Assembly (NCBI GenBank): GCA_002391675.1
Contig: DGFM01000009.1
Location: 31,859 to 94,536 of the forward strand
DNA: 62,678 nt
Source: Cloacimonetes bacterium UBA3900
GTDB lineage: Bacteria; Cloacimonadota; Cloacimonadia; Cloacimonadales; Cloacimonadaceae
Direction of reading: 5' to 3'
The notes beneath the pieces were generated by a model. The model saw only the letters and a list, made by a program, of their open reading frames with translations, made no database searches and was not told the origin of the DNA. The stretch's first letter is position 1. Each line of letters opens with the position of its first letter. Below, in pieces: positions 1 to 9,426 of the stretch. The translations under genes and the position numbers were made by a program.

Positions 1-110
1 AAACCCAAGAGTTACGCAAACGGGAGGCAAGGAGTCCCGCAGGTGGGGCAGGCAGGGTCAAAAGTCAAAGGTTGACATAGGGTCCTGTTTTTGGCAAGGA
101 AATTTTGGGG
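1..110 (+). repeat. Truncated third copy of the dispersed ~260-nt repeat
   Basis: Bases 1-69 align end to end, with no length change, with 28398-28466 and 52257-52325. All three begin AAACCC and end AAAGTCAAA. A GTTGA follows in this copy and in the 52-kb copy, and a (C/G)GGTTTTT-like T-run lies further on. The 5' part of the element lies beyond the window. A hairpin at the same place (CGGGA ... TCCCG, about 20-38) has a different sequence from the other copies. Function unknown; see findings. Confidence 0.6.
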
Positions 111-129
111 GTTAAGGAGAGGTTTTTCC

Positions 130-369
130 GGAGATACACACGGATGGTCCGGCTGCGCCGGTATATTTCCCACGAATGGGGCCAGCAAGCTGGCAGTGGT
201 GAGGTAGGGTCGGTCGCTGGACCGACCATATTCTGCGGAGCTGCACATTTATAACATCCTGAACAACGGCGGTTTGGCGAGCGCCCGTACGCGATCGCTA
301 CGGCGAGCGACCATACTGCGGCGCTACGGCGAGCGCCGGCTACAAAGTGCGGCGGTTTGGCGACCGACC
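130..369. repeat. Palindromic repeat array
   Basis: No gene is credible here. The stretch is a run of short GC-rich inverted repeats separated by GTAC/TAC-like linkers. A 20-bp palindrome GGTCGG...CCGACC lies at 208-227, a TCCGG...CCGG hairpin near 150, and GGCGAGCG/GGCGACCG units occupy 265-369. The same units recur at 18.3, 27.9, 33.8, 34.1-34.4 and 52.4-52.7 kb. The array runs into the 3' end of the macro-domain gene. Confidence 0.7.
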
Positions 370-861
370 CTACAGCAACTGCTGATACAGCCGATAGTTT
401 TCGTCATCAAAGCAATAAAACGATACCTCCAGCCCGGGATGCTCACTCAGAAAATCCTTCACCGTCTGCACGGCGATCTGGGCGGCTTCCTCTTTGGGGT
501 AGCCGTAGACGCCGGTGGAGATATTGGGGAAAGCGATGCTCTTGACTTCGTGCTTTAGCGCCAGCTTGAGGCTGTTGGCATAGCAGTTTTTCAGGGCTTC
601 GGGTTCGCCCCTGGTGCCGTCGCGGTAGATGGGGCCCACGGTGTGGATGACGTATTTGCAGGGCAGTTTGTAGGCCCCGGTAAGTTTAGCTTCGCCGGTG
701 GGGCAACCGCCCAGGGTGCGGCATTCTTGCAGCAGTTCGGGCCCGGCAGCGCGGTGAATGGCTCCATCCACTCCACCTCCGCCCAAGAGACTGGAATTGG
801 CTGCGTTTACGATGGCATCTCCCTCAAATTTGGTGATGTCACCTTGGATTAAGTGGATCAT
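370..861 (-). CDS. Macro-domain protein (O-acetyl-ADP-ribose deacetylase type)
   Basis: A 163-residue single-domain macro protein. Seen: NAAN at residues 19-22, the glycine-rich ligand loop GGGGVDGAIH at 27-36, and ISTGVYGYP at 114-122, in the order found in the YmdB/MacroD-type subgroup. Members of that subgroup remove ADP-ribose from O-acetyl-ADP-ribose or from ADP-ribosylated proteins; cytoplasmic. The length is normal for a stand-alone macro domain. The start has AAGGAGC upstream. The gene stands alone on the minus strand, divergent from yggS. Its stop codon lies exactly at the edge of the flanking palindrome array, so the array may have trimmed or supplied the C-terminus. Confidence 0.9.
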   Translation of the reverse strand: MIHLIQGDITKFEGDAIVNAANSSLLGGGGVDGAIHRAAGPELLQECRTLGGCPTGEAKLTGAYKLPCKYVIHTVGPIYRDGTRGEPEALKNCYANSLKLALKHEVKSIAFPNISTGVYGYPKEEAAQIAVQTVKDFLSEHPGLEVSFYCFDDENYRLYQQLL

Positions 862-1165
862 GGTGTGCTCCTTGGTTCTTGTTTTAGGGTGGTCAAATCG
901 ACCAAAGCTATTGTTTTAAACCGGGGTTTGGCTGTCAAATACTTTCTTGAGTGGATGAGTCATGAAAGCTGCAAATCTTGGAGTGTGGCCCCGGGGTTTC
1001 ACTTTTCCCTTGACAGCTTAAGCCTTTGTATTTGTTTGATAAAATGCTCTATTATTCTGATAGTGATAGCTTTAGGGTGGGGATACTCTCACCTTTGAAA
1101 GCCGGAAGATTTGCAATAACAATAGAGCCAAGTGACTAAATAATGTAATTCTAAAGGGAGAATAA
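862..1165. promoter_or_regulatory. Intergenic region between divergent genes, with a possible promoter
   Basis: Minus strand: TTGACA (938-933), 17 bp, AACAAT (915-910) could serve the macro gene; the -35 is perfect but the -10 is weak. A small inverted repeat TGGTC-aaatc-GACCA near 891-905 lies just downstream of it and could be an operator. Plus strand: TTGAAA-16 bp-TAACAA just before yggS is a weak candidate. The yggS ribosome-binding site is AAGGGAG. I see no RNA gene here. Confidence 0.3.
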
Positions 1166-1876
1166 ATGCCCACTATTGTGGAAAACGTGAAGGCGGTGCA
1201 AGCCTCGCTGAAAGAAAAGCTTGCGCAGACAGGCAGAGAGACGGATGAGGTGTTGGTGGTTGCGGTCACCAAGACACATCCTGTGGAGACGATTGAATCT
1301 GCGCTGAAGGCGGGAATCAGGCATTTTGGTGAAAACAAGGTTCAGGAAGCGCGGCGCAAGTTGCCCTTCATCACGGAGCCGTATGAGGGTTTTCACTATA
1401 TCGGCCGGCTGCAGACGAATAAGATCAATGCCTTGTTGGAACTGGAGCCCATCCTGATTCACAGCATAGACAGCCTCAATTTGGCTGTAAACCTGAACAA
1501 ACGCTGCGAGACCAGAGGCCGGGTGCAAGACATATTGGTGCAGGTAAACACCACAGGTGAGCAATCCAAGAGTGGTTGCGAGCCTGGGGAAACGATAGAA
1601 TTGGTGCAGCAGATCAGCGATTTGCCCAACTTGAGGGTGAAAGGCCTGATGACGATTGGCCTGATGAGTGATGATGCGGAAAAGACGCGCCCCAGCTTCA
1701 AGCTGTTGAAAGAACTTTTTGATGAGCTGAAGAATAAGGAAAACGCAGGCTATGAGATGCGTTGGCTCTCCATGGGCATGAGTGGAGACTATCTTACGGC
1801 GATAGAAGAGGGAGCCAATATCATAAGATTGGGTTCCGTGCTCTTTGGTGAGCGTGATTATGGAGGTGACAGATAA
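1166..1876 (+). CDS. yggS: YggS/PLPBP family pyridoxal-phosphate-binding protein
   Basis: A 236-residue PLP-homeostasis protein with a single alanine-racemase-like TIM barrel. The PLP lysine is K36 in AVTKTHP. Also present are HFGENKVQE (53-61), HYIGRLQTNK (77-86) and the C-terminal GMSGDY...EEGANIIRLGS phosphate-binding region. The family has no known enzymatic reaction; it buffers PLP and affects amino-acid and B6 metabolism. An AAGGGAG box supports the start. It opens a nine-gene plus-strand run and overlaps the next start by one base (TAATG). Confidence 0.95.
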   Translation: MPTIVENVKAVQASLKEKLAQTGRETDEVLVVAVTKTHPVETIESALKAGIRHFGENKVQEARRKLPFITEPYEGFHYIGRLQTNKINALLELEPILIHSIDSLNLAVNLNKRCETRGRVQDILVQVNTTGEQSKSGCEPGETIELVQQISDLPNLRVKGLMTIGLMSDDAEKTRPSFKLLKELFDELKNKENAGYEMRWLSMGMSGDYLTAIEEGANIIRLGSVLFGERDYGGDR

Positions 1877-2520
1877 TGATTTACCTGCTTGCCTTCGGTA
1901 TATTTGTCGTGGCTTACCTGTATGGTTGCTTTTCCACGGCGAGGATAGTGGCCAAGAGCTTCCGCTCGCTGGATATCTACAAAGTGGGTACCGGATTGCC
2001 GGATACGGAAAACATCTTCAGCAATATCAGCAGACCCTTGGGTGTGTTGGTGGGTGCTTTGGATGCTGCGAAAGCGTATCTGTTTTTGGTGATCGTAAAG
2101 TTTCTGTTGGACCTGCTGGCCGGCACGGGCTTGATAGCCGGGGTGGAGACAATCGCCGAGCCCACCTTCCTCCTGCTCTATGGGGTGGGGCTGTTGATCG
2201 GGCACTGTCTGCCCATTACGCATAAATTGAAGGGTGGACGCGGCATCTTTACCTACACGGGTTTGATGCTCTTTTTTGCGCCCTGGCCCATGATCATTGC
2301 CTTGCTCGTAGCCCTGGTTTTGGTAACCAAATACAAGCAGGTTCGCTTTGCGCAATATATGATTGTGATCCTGCCGGTGGTCTTTGAGGTGCTGTTCTAC
2401 TCCTTTATCTCAAACTATCGCAAGGCTCAGCCTCCCTATTTTGTGGGGATGATGTTTGGCGTGGCCTTGTTTATGGGCGTGTTAAACTTCTTTGTTTCGA
2501 AGAAACTGGATGAGCTATAA
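1876..2520 (+). CDS. plsY: PlsY-like glycerol-3-phosphate acyltransferase
   Basis: A 214-residue integral membrane protein with about five hydrophobic segments. The PlsY signature GH-x-L/F-P-x(4)-KGG-R/K-G appears as GHCLPITHKLKGGRG near residues 108-122. The first loop has a diverged counterpart (KVGTG...) of the usual GSGNPGATN motif. PlsY transfers an acyl group from acyl-phosphate to glycerol-3-phosphate, the first step of phospholipid synthesis. The divergence at the first motif leaves some doubt about substrate, but the family call is sound. Its start overlaps the stop of yggS, so the two are probably translated together. Confidence 0.8.
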   Translation: MIYLLAFGIFVVAYLYGCFSTARIVAKSFRSLDIYKVGTGLPDTENIFSNISRPLGVLVGALDAAKAYLFLVIVKFLLDLLAGTGLIAGVETIAEPTFLLLYGVGLLIGHCLPITHKLKGGRGIFTYTGLMLFFAPWPMIIALLVALVLVTKYKQVRFAQYMIVILPVVFEVLFYSFISNYRKAQPPYFVGMMFGVALFMGVLNFFVSKKLDEL

Positions 2521-2561
2521 ATACATGAGATAAACCTTTCCCAAATAAGGAGAATAAAGAT

Positions 2562-3680
2562 ATGATCCAAATCAAGAAAGTGAAAAGTCCAAAAGACGTT
2601 AAAGCCTTTATCATGCTTCCTTTCAGGCTTTACAAGGATGACCCGAATTGGATACCCAATCTGATCGGGGACGACAAAAAACATCTCTCCCAAAAGCACA
2701 ATCCCTTCTTTCAGTATGCAGAGGCCGAGCTGTTTCTGGCACTCAAAGACGGAAAGGTGGTGGGCAGAATCTCGGCGCATACCAATCCCCGCCACAACGC
2801 CAAGCATAACGACAAAGCCGGCTTCTTTGGCTTTTTTGAGTGCATAGACGATGTGGAGGTGGCGCGGGCATTGCTGGACGAGGCTATCAGCTGGAACAAG
2901 GCAAAAGGACGTGACAACGTGTTGGGGCCCTTCAACTTCACGATCAACGATCAGTGTGGCTTGTTGGTGGATGGCTTCGATACCCCGCCCATGCTCCTGA
3001 ATACACACACCAAGCCCTATTATCCGAGGTTGCTGGAAGAAGCCGGTTTTACCAAAGCCATGGATATGTATGCCTATTTGAGCGAAAAGACGGAGATGCC
3101 GGAGCGGATCGAGAGAATGGCAGCAGCGATCGAGAGACGGACGGGCGTGAAGATCAAAACGCTGAGCGCCGACAAGAAACAGAGAGCCGAAGATATCAAG
3201 CGCATCTTCAAGGTCTATGAAAAGGCCTGGGAAGACAATTGGGGCAACGTGCCGCTTTCTCAAGCGGAATTGGAACATCTCACCGCACAACTACTGCCTC
3301 TGGCGGATCCTGAGCTGGTGCTCTTGGCCGAAATAGACGACGAGCCGGTGGGCTTTTGCCTGGCGATGCCAAACTTTAACGAGGTGCTGCAAGTCATGCG
3401 GGGACGGATCAACCCCATCACCATCGTCAAGGCGCTGATCGCCAAGAACAAGATCAGCACTGCCCGGGTGATCACCATGGGCGTGATCGACGGCTACCGT
3501 CAAAAGGGTATAGACACCGTATTTTACTATCGTTCATACAAACACGGGCTGGCCAAAGGCTACTTCAGAGGCGAATTCTCCTGGGTGCTGGAGACCAATA
3601 CCATGATGAACAGAGTGGCCGAGATGCTGGACGCCGAAAGATATAAGACATACAGGATTTATGAAAAGCAAATCGGTTAA
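2562..3680 (+). CDS. GNAT-like acyltransferase of unknown substrate
   Basis: A 372-residue protein that looks like a duplicated or extended GNAT fold. The N-terminal half has FRLYKDDPNWIP, KDGKVVGRISA and FGFFEC-x-DD, typical of one acetyltransferase half. The C-terminal half (about 210-365) has EIDDEPVGFCLA, a GV-x-DGYRQKGI acetyl-CoA loop analogue and a final SWVLETN segment. Large proteins of this type are common near lipid genes in Bacteroidota-like genomes, but the substrate is unknown. AAGGAG precedes the start. It lies 41 bases after plsY and overlaps the PAP2 gene by 20 bases. Confidence 0.75.
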   Translation: MIQIKKVKSPKDVKAFIMLPFRLYKDDPNWIPNLIGDDKKHLSQKHNPFFQYAEAELFLALKDGKVVGRISAHTNPRHNAKHNDKAGFFGFFECIDDVEVARALLDEAISWNKAKGRDNVLGPFNFTINDQCGLLVDGFDTPPMLLNTHTKPYYPRLLEEAGFTKAMDMYAYLSEKTEMPERIERMAAAIERRTGVKIKTLSADKKQRAEDIKRIFKVYEKAWEDNWGNVPLSQAELEHLTAQLLPLADPELVLLAEIDDEPVGFCLAMPNFNEVLQVMRGRINPITIVKALIAKNKISTARVITMGVIDGYRQKGIDTVFYYRSYKHGLAKGYFRGEFSWVLETNTMMNRVAEMLDAERYKTYRIYEKQIG

Positions 3681-4566
3681 AGCCAGGCTGCTGAGCCCCA
3701 TTGATGTGATCACTCTGGCCTTCACCGCCTGGATCATGGTCTATATGGCGGTGGGGTACAAACGCGTGGAGGGTTTTGGCTTTCACTTTGCCTGCTACCT
3801 CAGCATCTTTGTGGGGGTGATCCTCAGCGCCTATCTGGAGCGGATTTGGGTGGGCAGAGAGGGCTGGTTTTACAGCGTCTTTCGCTTCCTGAGGGGCTTG
3901 TATCCCGTCTTGCTCTTCACTTATTTTTACACCTCAAATCATAGCTTCAACCGGGTGTTGATCACCACCTGGCAGGACCCGCTCTTTATGGAGGCAGACC
4001 GCGCCCTCTTTGGCTATCTCCCTTCGCTGGAGTGGGGTGTGAAATACAATCATTGGCTGATCTCAGAGCTCTTTCACTTTGCCTATTTTTGCTATTATCC
4101 CATGATCGTGGGTCTGCCGGTGTATCTGTGGTTTAAAGACAGGAAAGCCTTTGAAGAGCTGATCTTTGTGCTCACCTTCAGCTTTTATGTCTTTTACTTT
4201 ATCTATAGCCTCCTCCCCACCATCGGCGGACGCTATCTTGACGAGGCACTGATCCGCACCAAGATCTACCGCGCCGGCCCTTTCACCCGCATCATGGCCT
4301 TTATCTACAACTACAGCAGACACTGGGGCGGAGCTTTCCCTTCCTCGCATCTGGGCATAACCGTCGTGCTCACCGTCGCCGCTCTGAGCCATCCCCGTAC
4401 CAGGAAGATGGGATATGTCTTTGCGGTGATATCGTTTATCATGACCTTCTCCATCGCCTATTGCCATTATCACTGGTTTGTGGATTCTTTGGCAGGCATC
4501 GCGGTGGGAATCGGCAGCTTCTATCTGGGTAGATGGGTCTACAACAAAATGCTGGAGAACAGATGA
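3661..4566 (+). CDS. PAP2-superfamily membrane phosphatase / phosphotransferase
   Basis: A 301-residue polytopic membrane protein with six or more hydrophobic stretches. The PAP2 core motifs are present: PSSH near residues 227-230 and H-x-HWFVD near 268-274, with GGRY just before as the first motif. The aromatic-rich membrane part and this spacing resemble the inositolphosphotransferase-like (PAP2_3) branch. Such enzymes move or remove phosphate head groups on lipids. The position between a GNAT-like gene and an envelope protein, downstream of plsY, fits lipid remodelling (inference). It overlaps both neighbours. Confidence 0.85.
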   Translation: MKSKSVKARLLSPIDVITLAFTAWIMVYMAVGYKRVEGFGFHFACYLSIFVGVILSAYLERIWVGREGWFYSVFRFLRGLYPVLLFTYFYTSNHSFNRVLITTWQDPLFMEADRALFGYLPSLEWGVKYNHWLISELFHFAYFCYYPMIVGLPVYLWFKDRKAFEELIFVLTFSFYVFYFIYSLLPTIGGRYLDEALIRTKIYRAGPFTRIMAFIYNYSRHWGGAFPSSHLGITVVLTVAALSHPRTRKMGYVFAVISFIMTFSIAYCHYHWFVDSLAGIAVGIGSFYLGRWVYNKMLENR

Positions 4567-5603
4567 AATTTAGGATGATATTGATCATGTTGGCGGTGGG
4601 GCTTTTGTGGGCGCAGCAGTATCCGCTGCCCATCACGGAATACGACTACGCTACCGCGGAAAACAACGTCTCGCCCATCGCTATCGGTGTGGGAGGCATG
4701 AACTTAACGCTGGACAACGATCCCTATTGCAGCTACAGCAACCCTGCGCTGCTGGCACATATGCGCAACGCTCAGGTCTTTACCTCCTTCAGATTGACCA
4801 GCGACAAGCCGATGAGCATTGCGGAGGTGAGCTCGCTCTCCAATGCCTTAAAATCCAAGCAGTTTAAATATTTCGGGCTCAGCACCAAACAGATGGGATT
4901 CGTCTACCAACCGATGAGCCGCATCAATATCAGCGAGATCACCGACGATGGCCGTAATCTCTACTACGACTATGCTTTGGATAAGGTGCAGCTCTCCATT
5001 GCCGCCAGCGATGAGAAGCATGCCAGCTTCAGCGGTGGCCTCAGCTTCAAATACCTGAGCGGCAGGCTGGTGTATCTCAAAGAAAGGCGCTCCAGCTCTA
5101 CTGTCTTTGTGCGTGAAGCCTTTATCGACAACAAGGTGAAAGGCTTTTCCACCGACCTCGGGTTCATGTTGGAAACCGGTGATTTCCGCTTCGGTGCGGT
5201 GGCCTACGATCTGCTCTCCAGGCTGTATTGGGAGAGCTATCCTTCCCGCTCCATCAGCCCCAGATTGGCCTTTTCCAGCACCTACGTAAAGGATAACCTG
5301 GCCATGAACATAGGCGTGATGGGCAAGCTGAAAAAGCAAACTGACAGCACCATACACCTGGGCTTGCAACACAACTGGAATTGGGGACGGGGGCATACCG
5401 CTTCCGGAGCCACCATCCAGCACAATATCCCCCTGAGGGTTGGCCTCTATTCCAAAGACTTTTACGGAACCAACAACATCAACTTCACCTTCGGCAGCGG
5501 CTACAGCTACAATATGATACTCTTTGACTTCTCTATCAACAGCCCGGGACTGAAGCTGCGCGATAGTGAATACCTCTTCTCCATCGGAGTGGGCTTACCC
5601 TAA
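4563..5603 (+). CDS. PorV/OmpP1-like outer-membrane beta-barrel protein
   Basis: About 346 residues, starting with a signal peptide (MKFRMILIMLAVGLLWAQQ). The chosen start (ATGA overlap with the PAP2 stop) puts the signal peptide at the N-terminus; an upstream ATG at 4533 would add ten residues. The mature part opens with a SPIAIGVGGMN...YSNPALLAHM segment typical of PorV/UPF0164-type barrels ('NPA' after a glycine-rich stretch), followed by alternating beta-strand-like sequence and an aromatic end. It is probably an outer-membrane protein; any secretion role is inferred from family resemblance. It lies seven bases before the BatA-like gene. Confidence 0.7.
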   Translation: MKFRMILIMLAVGLLWAQQYPLPITEYDYATAENNVSPIAIGVGGMNLTLDNDPYCSYSNPALLAHMRNAQVFTSFRLTSDKPMSIAEVSSLSNALKSKQFKYFGLSTKQMGFVYQPMSRINISEITDDGRNLYYDYALDKVQLSIAASDEKHASFSGGLSFKYLSGRLVYLKERRSSSTVFVREAFIDNKVKGFSTDLGFMLETGDFRFGAVAYDLLSRLYWESYPSRSISPRLAFSSTYVKDNLAMNIGVMGKLKKQTDSTIHLGLQHNWNWGRGHTASGATIQHNIPLRVGLYSKDFYGTNNINFTFGSGYSYNMILFDFSINSPGLKLRDSEYLFSIGVGLP

Positions 5604-5609
5604 ACCAAA

Positions 5610-7559
5610 ATGTTCCAGATCAGCTTCCTGCATAGCAGCCTGCTATTCTTCACAGCGGCTACTCTCTTGCCGCTCATCGTGTGGCTGATTGCCAAGCGCA
5701 AGCCGCCCAAGGTGGTGATCCCATCGCTCCGCTTTGTGAAGCAGAGCCAGGAAGAGCAAAAGAAGCGGAGTCAGCTCAAGAACATCCTCTTACTTATCAT
5801 CCGTATGCTGATCATCCTGCTCATCACGCTGGCGATAGCGCGCCCGCAGGTGTATTCGCCACGGCTCAAAGACAGCAGCAAACACCCGCCCACAGCGCTG
5901 GGCATCGTGCTGGACAATTCTTTCAGTATGGACTACTTTCACGAGGGTAAGAGCAATCTGGAACGCGCCAAGGAAGCTATAAACAAGATAAACGGCCTCT
6001 GCAATCCTGCGGATAAAGTGCTGCTGATCAGCCTGGATGAGAGCTGGAATATGCTGCACAGTCAGGTCTTTGCGGGCAAGATACCCGAGGATCTGGTCTC
6101 GCAGATTCAGGTCACGCACAACCCCATCAGCATCGCAGACGCACTCATGCAAGCCAAAGATAAACTCGCACTCAGCGGCTTGCCCAATAGAGAACTCTAT
6201 CTGCTTACAGACAGGCAGGCGGCAGACTACCCCAAAAACTTTGAGATGGACGTACATCTGATCCCGCTGGAGCTGGATAAGATCAATGAAAACATCAGCA
6301 TCAGCGAGCTGAAACCACGAAGCCAACTGGTGGATAAGACGCGCCGGCAAAGCCTGGATTTTACCATCATCAACCACGGCTCGGAGGATGTGAAAGACCT
6401 GCTCATCCGGGCTATACTCAAGGATCAGAGAGTGAGCGAGAAGTTTATCGACCTGCCCGCGGGGCAACAGAAGCAGGAAAGCATCACCATCGAACTGATG
6501 GAAGATGGTTGGCAGACGGGATACGTGGAGGTGGTGGAAGAGCGGCTGCTGCACGATAACCGCAGTTACTTTGCCTTCCCGCACAGCCTCTCGCCCAAGC
6601 TGGCGGTGGTTTCCACGCGGCAGGCGCTGCCCTTCTACCTGGATAGTGCACTGAGCGTCTTTGCCGGCGGAACGGGACGCTACAAGCTCATCCATCCGGA
6701 TGCCTTGCGGCTGGCGGATTCCGAGAGCTACTCACACTTTGTCTTTTATGATCCGGGCTCATCCGCTGCCAAGATTCAGGACTTCTTCACTGCGCTCAAA
6801 GCGCAGAATCAGGGCGCACTGGTCATCCTCAACGAACATATGTCTGCCGGCGTACGCAACCTCTGGGAGAGCGTCTTCAGCTGCAAGATTGGCGCCTTCC
6901 ACACCGGATATAAGGATTTGAGCAGCTTCAACAACCATCACTACGTGAGCTCGCTGATCGGCAACAAAGACCTGGCAAACAGGAGAAGCAGTCACTTCTT
7001 CCCGCTCAAAGCCAATCAGGCTGTAGCGCTGGTGTCTTCCGGCAGTGAAGCGCTGGTCTTGAGTAAAGACAAAAACGTGCTCTTCAGCTTTGATCCTGCC
7101 AAGCAGATGAACAACCTCTTTTTGGGGCCCATCTTCCCGCTGCTGAGCTACCGCGCCCTGGAATATAGCAGCCAGAGCAGCGCGGAGGGAAATAAGCTCA
7201 AAGTGGGCGACCTGATCGAGGGAGAAGAGCTCACGCTGCCGGATGGAAGCAAGATCAAAAGCGGCAATCGCAGCCACAGAATCAACAGCCCCGGCATCTA
7301 CTTCAGCACTCAAGGCGCTTCCATCAATGCTTATGCCGTGGATGCAGACGCCAGTGAGAGCCGCAATGAACGCCAAGACTTTAGCAAACTCAAATACATC
7401 AAAACCATGAAAAAAGACTGGACAAAGCAGATATTCCTCTCCAGATTGGGTCATGACATCTGGAAATACCTTTTGATGGCGGCCTTGATCCTCTTTCTGA
7501 TAGAGATCATCATCATCAAAAGCTCAGAATTTAAAGCTGCAGACCAGCAAGGACAATGA
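5610..7559 (+). CDS. BatA-type protein with von Willebrand factor A domain
   Basis: 649 residues. The N-terminus has the double-transmembrane BatA module (hydrophobic 9-27 and 58-77, with KRKPPKV-PSLRF between). It is followed by a vWA domain whose MIDAS motif D-x-S-x-S is complete (D102, S104, S106). The middle is a long periplasmic-type beta-rich part, and a final membrane helix lies near residues 620-640. Related proteins in Bacteroidota and relatives work with MoxR ATPases and affect envelope stress or aerotolerance. Here MoxR is 20 kb away. The stop lies four bases before dxs. Confidence 0.85.
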   Translation: MFQISFLHSSLLFFTAATLLPLIVWLIAKRKPPKVVIPSLRFVKQSQEEQKKRSQLKNILLLIIRMLIILLITLAIARPQVYSPRLKDSSKHPPTALGIVLDNSFSMDYFHEGKSNLERAKEAINKINGLCNPADKVLLISLDESWNMLHSQVFAGKIPEDLVSQIQVTHNPISIADALMQAKDKLALSGLPNRELYLLTDRQAADYPKNFEMDVHLIPLELDKINENISISELKPRSQLVDKTRRQSLDFTIINHGSEDVKDLLIRAILKDQRVSEKFIDLPAGQQKQESITIELMEDGWQTGYVEVVEERLLHDNRSYFAFPHSLSPKLAVVSTRQALPFYLDSALSVFAGGTGRYKLIHPDALRLADSESYSHFVFYDPGSSAAKIQDFFTALKAQNQGALVILNEHMSAGVRNLWESVFSCKIGAFHTGYKDLSSFNNHHYVSSLIGNKDLANRRSSHFFPLKANQAVALVSSGSEALVLSKDKNVLFSFDPAKQMNNLFLGPIFPLLSYRALEYSSQSSAEGNKLKVGDLIEGEELTLPDGSKIKSGNRSHRINSPGIYFSTQGASINAYAVDADASESRNERQDFSKLKYIKTMKKDWTKQIFLSRLGHDIWKYLLMAALILFLIEIIIIKSSEFKAADQQGQ

Positions 7560-7563
7560 TAAA

Positions 7564-9426
7564 ATGCTCGAATATATAAACGATCCCCTGCAAATCAAGG
7601 AGCTGACGCCTGCCGAACTGAAGAGGCTGGCCACAGACGTGCGCAAGCGCATGATAGAAGTGGTGTCCAAAACGGGCGGGCATATAGCGCCGAGCCTGGG
7701 AACCGTGGAGCTCACCATCTCGCTGCTCTATACCTTCGATCCCCTGGTGGACAGAATAGTGTGGGATGTGGGGCACCAAAGCTATGCCTGGAAGATACTT
7801 ACCGATCGGAACGACCGCTTTGACACGCTGCGCAGCCTGGGCGGCATCAGCGGCTTTACAAACAGAGACGAAAGCCCTTACGATGCCTTTACCACCGGAC
7901 ATAGCAGCACGTCTATTTCGGCTGCTTTGGGCCTGGCTTGCGCTGCGGAAATGAAGGGCGAAGAGGATGCACATCACATCGCCGTGATCGGGGATGGAGC
8001 CCTCACCGGAGGCATCAGCTTTGAAGCGCTCAACCACGCCGGCCATCTGCAAATGGACCGCTTTATCGTGGTGCTCAACGACAACGCCATGAGCATCAGC
8101 AAAAACGTGGGCGGACTGCAGAAACATATGGCAACGCTGATGGCATCACGCTCTTATAATACGCTCAAGCAGCAGATTTGGACGCTGAGTGGCACACTGC
8201 CGGATTCCATCCGCCGCCGCTTCATCTACGGAGCGCAAAAGCTGGAAGAATCCATGATGAACATCCTCGTGCCCAATATCCTCTTTGAAGACCTGGGCCT
8301 CAAATATGTGGGCCCGATCGACGGGCACAACCTCAAAGGACTCAATTCCATCTTCAGAAGAGTGAGAGACAATATGGTGGGGCCCGTTTTGGTGCACGTC
8401 GTCACGCAAAAAGGAAAGGGCTACAAACCCGCCGAAAAGGACGCTGCGCTCTTCCATGGAGTGGGGCCCTTTGAATTTAAGAGCGGCAAACCGACCAATA
8501 ACCACAAAAAAGGCTGGAGCGAGGTGTTTGGCGAGCAGCTCTGCCACCTGGCGGTGAAGAATCAAGACATCGTGGCCATCACCGCGGCCATGAGCGCCGG
8601 CACGGGCCTGAGCAAGTTTGAAGAGCAATATCCGGAGCGGTTTTATGACGTGGGCATCGCGGAGCAGCACGCTGTCACTTTGGCGGCAGGAATGGCTTGC
8701 AAAGGCATCAAACCCTTCGTGGCGGTCTATAGCACCTTCCTGCAAAGAGCCCTGGATCAGGTGATCCATGACGTGGCCCTGCCGCGCCTGCCGGTGGTCT
8801 TTTGCATCGATAGAGCCGGCATCGTGGGCGAAGACGGCGCCACGCATCAGGGCGCATTTGACATCGCTTATCTTTTGAGCGTGCCAAACCTCGTGATGCT
8901 TGCGCCCTCCAGCGCGGAAGAGCTGAGAAGCATGATGAATTGGGCCGCCATGTACAAGCAGGGCCCGGTGAGCATCCGCTATCCCAGGGGGATGGTACAT
9001 TCTGCCAATGAAGCTATTATGCCCTTCAAACCGGGCAAGGCACACGTCTTGGAACCCGAAGGAGATATAGCGCTGATCTCGGTGGGCGATACACTCACGA
9101 TGGTGAGAGAAATCCACGAGATTTTGGCTGAGGACAAGGTGAAAGCCCGCATCATAGACCTGCGCAGCATCAAGCCCATGGATGAAGAGCTGCTCCACAC
9201 CCTGGCAGAGGAATGCACGCATATCTTTAGTTTCGAAACGGGAGCCGTGATCGGTGGAGCAGGCTCCAGAATCACTCAGCTCCTAAGCGATAAAACCTGC
9301 AGGGTTACCAACTTCGGCTATCCGGATCGCTTCATCCCGCATGGCAAGATTGAGCTGCTCAACCAAGAGATAGGCTTCACCGCAGAAGCACTCAGCAAGA
9401 GGATATTAAAGCAGATAAAGCCATGA
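7564..9426 (+). CDS. dxs: 1-deoxy-D-xylulose-5-phosphate synthase
   Basis: 620 residues, full length for DXS. It makes 1-deoxyxylulose-5-phosphate from pyruvate and glyceraldehyde-3-phosphate, the entry to the MEP isoprenoid pathway. Seen: VGHQSYAWKILT in the first domain, the thiamine-diphosphate motif GDGALTGG (about 143-150) with a downstream N-D-N, the GIAEQHAVTLAAGMA catalytic-Glu region, and GEDGATHQGAFD near residue 422. Cytoplasmic. The start is four bases after the BatA-like gene and the end overlaps mnmE by four bases (ATGA), so expression is coupled to both. Confidence 0.97.
   Translation: MLEYINDPLQIKELTPAELKRLATDVRKRMIEVVSKTGGHIAPSLGTVELTISLLYTFDPLVDRIVWDVGHQSYAWKILTDRNDRFDTLRSLGGISGFTNRDESPYDAFTTGHSSTSISAALGLACAAEMKGEEDAHHIAVIGDGALTGGISFEALNHAGHLQMDRFIVVLNDNAMSISKNVGGLQKHMATLMASRSYNTLKQQIWTLSGTLPDSIRRRFIYGAQKLEESMMNILVPNILFEDLGLKYVGPIDGHNLKGLNSIFRRVRDNMVGPVLVHVVTQKGKGYKPAEKDAALFHGVGPFEFKSGKPTNNHKKGWSEVFGEQLCHLAVKNQDIVAITAAMSAGTGLSKFEEQYPERFYDVGIAEQHAVTLAAGMACKGIKPFVAVYSTFLQRALDQVIHDVALPRLPVVFCIDRAGIVGEDGATHQGAFDIAYLLSVPNLVMLAPSSAEELRSMMNWAAMYKQGPVSIRYPRGMVHSANEAIMPFKPGKAHVLEPEGDIALISVGDTLTMVREIHEILAEDKVKARIIDLRSIKPMDEELLHTLAEECTHIFSFETGAVIGGAGSRITQLLSDKTCRVTNFGYPDRFIPHGKIELLNQEIGFTAEALSKRILKQIKP

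Noticed and set aside
12..248. Open frame of 78 codons on the minus strand at the window start
   Set aside because: It covers the 260-nt repeat end and the palindrome array; the composition follows the repeats, not a protein.
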